Source: VXRD01 sp965232265
GTDB taxonomy: Bacteria > Latescibacterota > UBA2968
NCBI GenBank assembly: GCA_965232265.1
Contig: CBDDPH010000002.1
Coordinates: 248,001 to 312,000 of the forward strand
Direction of reading: 5' to 3'
Length of the DNA stretch: 64,000 nucleotides
Numbering within the stretch: position 1 is the stretch's first letter; each line of letters begins with the position of its first letter. Under the pieces are notes generated by a model. That model had not been told where the DNA came from. It saw nothing but the letters and a program-made list of their open reading frames with translations, and searched no databases. Of the stretch, positions 25,347 to 32,212 are shown piece by piece. The position numbers and the translations under genes were made by a program.

Positions 25347-25886
25347 TTACTTCTTCCGTCTCACCTTTTTCGCTTTTTTTGCTGCGGCTTTTCTGGCGCG
25401 TTCTGCTGCTTGTTCGGCTTCGATTTCTTTCAGGCGTTCGCGTGCGGCTTCTTCTTTGTCTGCCCACGGTTCGAGTAAGTCGTAGAGAAAGTCGCTGCGA
25501 TTGTATCCGGCTTCGTCGTGGACTTTGCTGTATCCCAGGGTGTCTGTGGGGCATACGTCCAGGCACAGTCCGCAGTCGCTGCACAGGGCAAAATCGACTT
25601 CAAATTTGGTCGAGCGTTTGCGCCTTAATCCTTCGGGGCGTTCTCCGTCGAGGTAAATGCAGAAGGAGGGACACACGCGCTCACAGAGTTTGCAGTCGAT
25701 GCAGTCGTGCGAGCCGATGTCTTCTTTTTCGATGAGGACAATGACATTGCGAAACGCTTCCGTCATCTCGATTTTTTCTATGGGGTATTGCGAGGTGACG
25801 GGCGGTTTGCGAAAGTTGTCCAGTGTGACTTTCATGCCGGTCAGGAGCGTTTTGGTGCCGTCGATGACTTCCTTAATAAGTCCCAT
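25347..25886 (-). CDS. nuoI: NADH-quinone oxidoreductase subunit I
   Basis: This 179-residue ferredoxin-like subunit has two 4Fe-4S motifs: CIDCKLCERVCP (about residues 57-68) and CSDCGLCLDVCP (about 96-107). These hold clusters N6a and N6b on the path to the quinone site. The last 30 residues are a highly charged helix rich in Ala, Lys, Arg and Glu, ending AAKKAKKVRRKK, an unusual tail for NuoI. The spacer to nuoH (91 bases) carries an ACCACAGATGAAAGG repeat word. Confidence 0.95.
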   Translation of the reverse strand: MGLIKEVIDGTKTLLTGMKVTLDNFRKPPVTSQYPIEKIEMTEAFRNVIVLIEKEDIGSHDCIDCKLCERVCPSFCIYLDGERPEGLRRKRSTKFEVDFALCSDCGLCLDVCPTDTLGYSKVHDEAGYNRSDFLYDLLEPWADKEEAARERLKEIEAEQAAERARKAAAKKAKKVRRKK

Positions 25887-25977
25887 GTGTATTTCCTTCT
25901 GAAAGCAACCACAGATGAAAGGTACTAATTTTCAGGTGGTGTTGGGAGGTCGTTTTACCTTTCACGTCTTACCGCTT

Positions 25978-26958
25978 CTATACGATTTTCAAGATGAGTG
26001 TTGTGATTAGCAGGTTGATCAGCGAGAGGGGGACGAGTACCACCCAGGCGAATTTCATGAGTTGGTCAAAACGGAGCCGTGGAAAAGTCCAGCGGAACCA
26101 CATCATGAGGACGATGAGTGCATAGACTTTGATGAAGAACCATACGGCGTCTGGCAAGAAAGGCCCGCGCCATCCCCCCAGGAAGAGCACGGTTGCCAGT
26201 GCACAGGCAAAGATCATGTTGGAGTATTCGGCAAAGAAGAACAGGCCAAAGCGCATGCCGGAATATTCGGTGTGGAATCCAGCGACGAGTTCGGATTCCG
26301 CTTCGGGGATGTCAAAGGGCGCACGATTGGTTTCGGCTGTGGCTGATATGATAAAGATGATCAGGGCAATGGGTTGCACGAGTATAAAGGGATAGGTTTC
26401 CTGTGCAAGGGTGATGTCGTAGAGCGACATGGTGCGGGTTATCATGACGATGGGGATGACCGATAGGATGAGGGGGATTTCGTAGGAGATATTTTGCGCG
26501 ACTGAGCGTACCGCGCCGAGCAGGGCGTATTTGTTATTGGATCCCCAGCCCGCTAAGAATATGCCGATTACGTTGATGCCGCTGATGGCGAGGATCAGGA
26601 CTATGGCGATGTTGAAGTCGTGGAATATGTAGGTGCTCGTTATGGGAAAGAGAGACGAGAGGGCGACGACGGGCGCAAAGACCAAGATGGGCGCGATGAC
26701 ATAGAGCAGTTTGTTGGCGTGTTCGGGTGTGAGGAGTTCTTTGCTGAGCAATTTGCCCATGTCAAAAATTTGCTGCATCAGGCCAAAGGGGCCGCGCTGC
26801 GGGCCAATGCGGCGCTGTATGCGCGCGCTGAGTTTGCGTTCGAGCCAGATCAACATGATGGCGTTGACGCTCAAATAGGCCATGATGACGGCAATGGTTA
26901 CACCGAGCGCGAGATAGGGGTTTTCAAAGAGTTGGATGACGTCTGTTTTCATAATCAT
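25978..26958 (-). CDS. nuoH: NADH-quinone oxidoreductase subunit H
   Basis: This 326-residue membrane subunit connects the peripheral and membrane arms and forms part of the quinone chamber. Signature stretches are ERKLSARIQRRIGPQRGPFGLMQ, KLLSKELLTPEHA, and AETNRAPFDIPEAESELVAGFHTEYSGM with the conserved acidic cluster. Two nearby ATGs (26958, 26952) are possible starts and neither has a strong ribosome site. It is cut off from nuoD by the inserted WD40 gene. Confidence 0.96.
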   Translation of the reverse strand: MIMKTDVIQLFENPYLALGVTIAVIMAYLSVNAIMLIWLERKLSARIQRRIGPQRGPFGLMQQIFDMGKLLSKELLTPEHANKLLYVIAPILVFAPVVALSSLFPITSTYIFHDFNIAIVLILAISGINVIGIFLAGWGSNNKYALLGAVRSVAQNISYEIPLILSVIPIVMITRTMSLYDITLAQETYPFILVQPIALIIFIISATAETNRAPFDIPEAESELVAGFHTEYSGMRFGLFFFAEYSNMIFACALATVLFLGGWRGPFLPDAVWFFIKVYALIVLMMWFRWTFPRLRFDQLMKFAWVVLVPLSLINLLITTLILKIV

Positions 26959-27007
26959 AGCTTTCAGCGGTCAGCGATTAGCCTTTTGGGCCTTCGGCGC
27001 AGACAGG

Positions 27008-29509
27008 TCAATTTGATGATACTGATTTGCCGAAGGTGCTGGCAAAAATGAGAAAATCGCCAAAACCAATGGCACCATCGCCATCGAGATCATACTGGGG
27101 GTCATACCCCACACTGCCCTGATGCAACCCGAATTGTCCTACAAAAAGCAAAAAGTCGGCGAAGCCAATGATACCGTCTCTATCGAAGTCGGCAACACTA
27201 ACATCCACACTAACATCCACACTGACCTTTACCACAACGTCAAAAGTCACGGTCTGTTCAATGCCTCCAACCGTCACTTCAACGGTGTTCTGACCAATAT
27301 GACTGCCCAGCGTGAGCAGGCTTTCTGCTCGACCATTGGCGTCGGTCGTTGCGTTTACAACCGTGAATCTCCCGTTGAACCGCGCATCGCCTGCGGTGAC
27401 AGTAAGTGTAACTTGAGCACCTTGTAAAGGAGAACCGTGCTGATCTCGTACTTCAATGACCAATGGATCTAATTCCTCGCCGGGTACACCTTCTTGTCCA
27501 TCCCCTGAGATTTTCACTGATATATGAGGCCGCGGGTGCGTAAATTCACGCACATACCACAGCAGCACTGCGCCGCCTGCCGACCCCGAAGCCAGATTTC
27601 TGCCATCAGGTGAGAACGCCACTGTGTTGATTGCACTCGTATGTCCTTCAAGTATGGCGATATTTGCTTGCGCCGCAATGCTCCATAATCTGATTTTTTG
27701 ATCCGCGCCTCCCGATGCAAGTGATGTTCCGTCTGGCGAGAATGCGACAGAATGGACGGGTCCCGTATGTCCTTCAAATGTAACAAGATTTCTCTGCATT
27801 GCAATATCCCACAATTTGACCGTTTGATCCAAAGACCCCGAAGCGAGGGTTGTGCCGTCGGGTGAGAATGCGACCGAGGTAACCGCATCTGTATGCCCTT
27901 CCAGTGTGGCGATAGTTCTGCGCGTTGCAATATCCCACAGCTTGACCGTTCTATCATAAGCTCCTGAAGCGACCATTTTTCCGTCGGGTGAGAATGCGAC
28001 AGAATAGATGGATCCTGTATGTCCTTCCAGTATGGCGATAGTTCTGCGCGTTGCAATATCCCATAGCTTGACCGTTTGATCCAACGCTCCCGAAGCAAGC
28101 ATCGCCGTGTCAAAAGAAAATGCCACAGCATTGACGGCATCTGTATGTCCTTCCAGTGTGGCGATAGTTCTGCGCGTTGCAATGTCCCACAGCGTGATTG
28201 TTCTATTATAAGCTCCCGAGGCGACCATCGTCCTATCGGGTGAGAATGCGACAGAATAGACGGGTCCTGTATATCCTTCCAGTGTGGCGATAGTTCTTAG
28301 TGTTGTTATGTCCCACAACGCGATTTTACCATCTTCTAACCCCGAAGCCAAGGTTGTACCACTGAGAGAAAACGCGACAGAATGGACAAACTCAGTATGT
28401 CTTAACGTGGTACTATGTTGTCCTATAGAGACTTCCCTCAGCTTAAAACCCCCAGTACTCATGTCTCCCCCAGTATCGATGACCATGATCAAAATTTCAT
28501 GGAGAATAGGGGCGGAAAGACTTGTCGAGCTATTGGATGGAATTATACCGTCATAATCAAATTCAACGGTGGTAAATTCTTCACCGTCCATTCTACGACA
28601 CGCCTTTATTTCATAAGATCCGGCAGCGCGGTGTGGGTCTATCGTTCGAACCAGCATGATCACTTGGTGAAGTCTCTCTCTCTCTCTATCAAGGGTATGG
28701 ACGCTGACACGGAGTTGGACAGAGGTGCTCTTTGAGCCTTCAGAATAGCCCGTCGGAGAAATAAGTCGGATGGTTGGCAACTCTGTCTCCATCGTTTGAG
28801 TATCGGGATTGAAATAGGGATGCACAGCCAAAAATTCGGCATTGCAGGCAGATAACCGATTTGCCCCTGGAGCATAGGACAGGATGTACGCGCTATCTCG
28901 AAAATCGTTTTGTAATCCGAAGGCGTAGCCGAGTTGGCGGGCCACCACCTGCCAGCTAAATTCGTTAGAGACCAACGCTACGCCACTATTTTTTCTCCAT
29001 CTGATTCCGATTCCTTCTGCGTGCTGACCGCCAGTACCAATCGTATTTATACCGTTGTCAATGACGACCAAATAAATATTCTCTGTAACGGCAAACACTT
29101 GTTCAATCTCGTTAAGCATAGTACCCCAGGTGTCGTCAATATAGTGATTATCGGGGTGTTGACCGTCCACGCGATGAATTAGTGGTTCGCCCTGTGTATC
29201 GGTTTCAAAGCGGAAGGTTCTGTTCCCGTGTCCATGGGCCTGCATCTGCTCGGCATAAAAGGTCTGAATGGTGCGAATCTCATTTTTCATCTTTTGTATC
29301 ACATCGGCGCGAAACGGACGGTCATTGGGCAAGAAGTAGATCATCCGTACGGTGCGGGGTTCGCCAACATTTAGATTAAGTGCGTGCTTTGTGGTCGCAT
29401 AGCTGACAGACGAAAAGCAACCACATAAGAACAGGCATACAAAAAGATAAAAGGTGACATGAGCATAGCGGATTTGATTCGTTTTATTTCTTATAGGTTC
29501 ACCAATCAT
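27008..29509 (-). CDS. Probable secreted WD40 lipoprotein with degenerate metalloprotease domain, Ig-like domain and dockerin-type EF-hands
   Basis: This 833-residue protein starts with a hydrophobic export segment (VTFYLFVCLFLCGC) whose LCGC end could be a lipobox. Residues about 55-235 resemble a zinc metalloprotease. However, the place for HExxHxxGxxH reads RQLGYAFGLQN (191-201), so every zinc ligand and the catalytic Glu are replaced. Seven WD repeats (about 370-660, each about 42 residues, LWDIATRRTIATLEGHT type) would form one complete beta propeller. An invasin/Big_1-like Ig domain (about 665-760) follows. Two calcium-binding dockerin-type loops (DFDRDGIIGFADF, DLDGDGAIGFGDF) end the protein. 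It sits in the nuo operon between nuoD (11 bases) and nuoH (49 bases) with no link to respiration. Its function is unknown; binding of an extracellular partner is the best guess. Confidence 0.8.
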   Translation of the reverse strand: MIGEPIRNKTNQIRYAHVTFYLFVCLFLCGCFSSVSYATTKHALNLNVGEPRTVRMIYFLPNDRPFRADVIQKMKNEIRTIQTFYAEQMQAHGHGNRTFRFETDTQGEPLIHRVDGQHPDNHYIDDTWGTMLNEIEQVFAVTENIYLVVIDNGINTIGTGGQHAEGIGIRWRKNSGVALVSNEFSWQVVARQLGYAFGLQNDFRDSAYILSYAPGANRLSACNAEFLAVHPYFNPDTQTMETELPTIRLISPTGYSEGSKSTSVQLRVSVHTLDRERERLHQVIMLVRTIDPHRAAGSYEIKACRRMDGEEFTTVEFDYDGIIPSNSSTSLSAPILHEILIMVIDTGGDMSTGGFKLREVSIGQHSTTLRHTEFVHSVAFSLSGTTLASGLEDGKIALWDITTLRTIATLEGYTGPVYSVAFSPDRTMVASGAYNRTITLWDIATRRTIATLEGHTDAVNAVAFSFDTAMLASGALDQTVKLWDIATRRTIAILEGHTGSIYSVAFSPDGKMVASGAYDRTVKLWDIATRRTIATLEGHTDAVTSVAFSPDGTTLASGSLDQTVKLWDIAMQRNLVTFEGHTGPVHSVAFSPDGTSLASGGADQKIRLWSIAAQANIAILEGHTSAINTVAFSPDGRNLASGSAGGAVLLWYVREFTHPRPHISVKISGDGQEGVPGEELDPLVIEVRDQHGSPLQGAQVTLTVTAGDARFNGRFTVVNATTDANGRAESLLTLGSHIGQNTVEVTVGGIEQTVTFDVVVKVSVDVSVDVSVADFDRDGIIGFADFLLFVGQFGLHQGSVGYDPQYDLDGDGAIGFGDFLIFASTFGKSVSSN

Positions 29510-29520
29510 GTTCTGTTACC

Positions 29521-30651
29521 CTATCTATCAATTTCGGGTACAACAATATCGATGCTGCCGAGGATTGCCACGGCATCTGCGAGCATGGTGCCGGCCATGA
29601 CGGCGGGCATGGCAGAGATGTGTGAAAACGATGGGGTTCGCAATTTGAGGCGGAAGGGGATGTCACTGCCGTCGCTTGCGATGTACATGCCGAAGTTGCC
29701 CCGGGGCGATTCGACACAGAAGTAATAGTCGCCTTCGGGCGGGCGGATGCGTCTGGGCACCCGGGCCGCGAGAAAGAGACCGTCGGGCATGTCGCTTACG
29801 GCTTGTTCGATGATGCGAATGCTCTGGCGCATTTCTTCCATGCGAACGAGTGTGCGGGCAAAGCAGTCGCCTGCTGTTTGCGTGGGTACGTCAAATTCAA
29901 AGCGGTCATAGATGCCGTAGGGTTCGTTTTTTCGGACGTCGTGTTCATAGCCCATGGCGCGCAGGCAGGGCCCTGTTATGGCGTATTTTTGAACGAGGTC
30001 GGGCGCGAAAATACCGACGCCAATGGTGCGTTCGCGGAAGATGACGTTGCCGATGACGAGTTTTTCGTATTCTTTTAGGCGTTCGACAAAGTAGGTGCAA
30101 AAGTTAGAGACGTTGTCGAGGAATATATCGTCGATGTCGAGAATGACGCCGCCAAATCGCGCGTAGCAATAGGTGAGGCGCGATCCGGTGATGCGGTCGA
30201 GGATGTCGAGGATTTTTTCGCGGTCGTCAAAGGCGTAGAGAAATGGCGTAAATGCGCCCAGGTCCATCAAGAAGGTGCCCAGCCAGAGCAGGTGGCTGGA
30301 GATGCGGTTGAGTTCGTTGCATAAAATGCGGATGTATTCGGCGCGTTCGGGCACTTCGATGTCCATCGCGCGTTCGACTGCTTGACAATAGCCCACGTTG
30401 TAGATCATGCCGCCGAGGTAATCCACGCGACTCGGGTTGGGCAAGAACTGGATGTAGTCGCGGTTTTCGGCCATTTTTTCGTGTGCGCGGTGCCCATATC
30501 CGATGATGGGTTCTGCCGAAATTATCCGTTCGCCATCCAGGTGTAGTTTGATCCGCATGACGCCGTGTGTAGAGGGATGCTGAGGCCCCATGTTGAGATA
30601 ATAGGTATCTCGACTTTTTGGATCTTGTTCGACCTCATATCGGCTGTTCAT
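29521..30651 (-). CDS. nuoD: NADH-quinone oxidoreductase subunit D
   Basis: This is the 376-residue 49-kDa subunit. It opens with YYLNMGPQHPSTHGVMRIKLHLDGE, the NuoD signature around the quinone site. RDYIQFLPNPSRVDYLGGM, the RIxxELNRISSHLLWLGTFLMDLGA helix and LRAMGYEHDVRKNEPYG follow. It ends IVVPEIDR, where the last arginine is conserved. The frame extends to 30717, but ATG 30651 has AAGGTG 4 bases upstream and gives the normal length. The spacer to nuoC (90 bases) contains a 10-base tandem repeat. Confidence 0.96.
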   Translation of the reverse strand: MNSRYEVEQDPKSRDTYYLNMGPQHPSTHGVMRIKLHLDGERIISAEPIIGYGHRAHEKMAENRDYIQFLPNPSRVDYLGGMIYNVGYCQAVERAMDIEVPERAEYIRILCNELNRISSHLLWLGTFLMDLGAFTPFLYAFDDREKILDILDRITGSRLTYCYARFGGVILDIDDIFLDNVSNFCTYFVERLKEYEKLVIGNVIFRERTIGVGIFAPDLVQKYAITGPCLRAMGYEHDVRKNEPYGIYDRFEFDVPTQTAGDCFARTLVRMEEMRQSIRIIEQAVSDMPDGLFLAARVPRRIRPPEGDYYFCVESPRGNFGMYIASDGSDIPFRLKLRTPSFSHISAMPAVMAGTMLADAVAILGSIDIVVPEIDR

Positions 30652-30704
30652 TACGCACCTTTCATCCGCGTATTTGTGGGTACTTTTAATATTATTCGCG
30701 TTTT

Positions 30705-30733
30705 TTTCTGCGTACATCTGCGTACATCTGCGG
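30705..30733. repeat. 10-base tandem repeat between nuoC and nuoD
   Basis: The unit CGTACATCTG occurs twice in tandem (30711-30730), flanked by partial copies, and resembles the GCAGATGGAC repeats upstream of the Lnt-TatC gene read on the other strand. Confidence 0.5.
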
Positions 30734-30741
30734 ATAAAGCT

Positions 30742-31200
30742 TTACGCGCCGTCCTCGCTGCGATAGGGATTGGGGGGATCGACGAAGTCTTTGAGCAGGG
30801 GATGACCAAAATAATCTTCTTCCATTAAGATGCGTTTCAAATCGGGATGATCGTCAAAGCTGACGCCATACATGTCAAAAATTTCGCGTTCGTACCAGTC
30901 GGCAGCGAGAAAAATGGTGGCAATACTGGGTGCTGTTGCATCGGGTGCGATGTCGGCGTGGATGATATGCCGTTGGGGCGTGCCGTATTGGTTGAACTGG
31001 TAGATCAGGCGAAAAGCATTATCGTCTTCACGTCGGTCCTGACAGGTTATCATTTCGAGGTGAAAATTTTCGGATAGGAAGGCATCTGCGATCTGAGGGA
31101 GCGTGTCGGCTGAAGCGGTGTGTTGTACATGAAAGCCACGCGCGTCGTATGTAACCTCGGTCGCGTCGAGCACGAGCGTAGAGAGTTTGTCGGCGATCAT
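30742..31200 (-). CDS. nuoC: NADH-quinone oxidoreductase subunit C
   Basis: This is the 152-residue 30-kDa subunit. The family signature ADWYEREIFDMYGVSFDDHPDLKRIL is present near residues 100-125, followed by LLKDFVDPPNPYR at the C terminus. ATG 31200 is chosen because it overlaps the nuoB stop (ATGA); an extended frame to 31281 would lie inside nuoB. It forms the connecting module of the peripheral arm with NuoB, D and I and is not fused to NuoD. Confidence 0.95.
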   Translation of the reverse strand: MIADKLSTLVLDATEVTYDARGFHVQHTASADTLPQIADAFLSENFHLEMITCQDRREDDNAFRLIYQFNQYGTPQRHIIHADIAPDATAPSIATIFLAADWYEREIFDMYGVSFDDHPDLKRILMEEDYFGHPLLKDFVDPPNPYRSEDGA

Positions 31201-31730
31201 TTCTTGAATTTCTTTCCGGCTCGGATTTTTTCTTCCAGTTTGAACAGTGCGGCAAAGAGCGCTTCGGGGCGCGGGGGGCAACCCGGTACGTACACATCAA
31301 CGGGTACAATTTTGTCTGCGCCTTCGACAATGGCGTATTGTCCGGGGTATTTAAAGGGGCCGCCATCGATGGTGCAGCCGCCCATGGCTATGGCCCATTT
31401 GGGCGAGGGCATTTGGTCCCAGAGCGTTTTGATGGCTGGCGCCATTTTGCGGGAGATTGTGCCTGCGAGGATCATGACGTCGGCTTGCCGCGCACTCGGG
31501 CGAAAGACGCCTGCGCCAATGCGGTCGAGGTCAAAGCGCGCTGCGCCTGCGGCCATCATTTCGATGGCGCAACAGGCCAGGCCAAATGTGAGGGGCCACA
31601 GGGATCGGGACCGGGCGTGGTTGAGCAGGTTTTCCAGCAGGTCCATGTGTACCAGGGGACCGACCTCTTCGCGCAGTTCTTCAATGTTTTTGGGATCGCT
31701 TTTCACGAGAGGGAGTTCTGTTTGTTCCAT
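31197..31730 (-). CDS. nuoB: NADH-quinone oxidoreductase subunit B
   Basis: This 177-residue subunit carries the terminal N2 cluster. The ligands lie in FGLACCAIEMMAAG (adjacent cysteines), MGGCTIDGG and VPGCPPRPEAL. ATG 31730 is preferred: GGAGAAG lies just upstream and it overlaps the nuoA stop (TAATG). An earlier TTG at 31745 would lie on that ribosome site. N2 hands electrons to quinone. Confidence 0.96.
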   Translation of the reverse strand: MEQTELPLVKSDPKNIEELREEVGPLVHMDLLENLLNHARSRSLWPLTFGLACCAIEMMAAGAARFDLDRIGAGVFRPSARQADVMILAGTISRKMAPAIKTLWDQMPSPKWAIAMGGCTIDGGPFKYPGQYAIVEGADKIVPVDVYVPGCPPRPEALFAALFKLEEKIRAGKKFKK

Positions 31731-32104
31731 TATCGACTTCTCCAATGCAAAACGCCTTTGCTCCAGGCGTACACGATGGCGAGAAAAAGAATGCCGACGA
31801 AGATTGTGAGTTCGATGAAGTCGCGCCAGACGTAGGTGCCAGAATCGTAGATTACGGCGATGGGTAGAATATACAGTACATCGACTTCAAACGCGACAAA
31901 GATGAGTGCAAATAGATAATAGGCAATGTCGAAGCGCACCCATGCACTGCCAATTGTGTCCATGCCGCATTCGTAGGTTTCGCGGCTTTTGCGACCGCGC
32001 GCACGAGGGGATATGATTAAGGGCAGGACGACGGGTATCGCACCGAGAACGATGCCCGAGAGGAGCAGGGCACCGAGAAAGCCGTATTGAGAAAACCAGT
32101 CCAT
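31730..32104 (-). CDS. nuoA: NADH-quinone oxidoreductase subunit A
   Basis: This 124-residue protein has three membrane helices and is the first gene of the nuo operon. The family loop SRETYECGMDTIGSAWVRFDIAYYLFALIFVAFEVDV contains the conserved ECG and the Phe/Asp pair near the quinone site. nuoE, nuoF and nuoG, which make the NADH-oxidising module, are not in this operon. This resembles the 11-subunit complexes that accept electrons from another donor such as ferredoxin. Confidence 0.96.
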   Translation of the reverse strand: MDWFSQYGFLGALLLSGIVLGAIPVVLPLIISPRARGRKSRETYECGMDTIGSAWVRFDIAYYLFALIFVAFEVDVLYILPIAVIYDSGTYVWRDFIELTIFVGILFLAIVYAWSKGVLHWRSR

Positions 32105-32212
32105 TGTATTCCAATCTTAAAATGTACGAAAAAAGCAGATATCCACGAAGGACACGAAGGGGCTATTCTGTTTGGATAACTGACCTGAGAGGCGGCGTGA
32201 TTGCTACGCAGA
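32105..32212. repeat. Spacer upstream of nuoA with CCACGAAGGACACGAAGG word
   Basis: Positions 32143-32160 carry the short direct repeat CCACGAAGGACACGAAGG, a type of dispersed spacer repeat. The nuo promoter should be in this 108-base gap, but no clear hexamer pair was found. Confidence 0.45.

Noticed and set aside
24761..25735. Plus-strand 324-codon frame across nuoJ and nuoI
   Set aside because: Antisense to two typical complex I subunits with Fe-S and membrane signatures.
27540..28400. CRISPR-like regular repeats
   Set aside because: The period of about 126 bases is the WD40 coding repeat; no spacers or cas genes are present.
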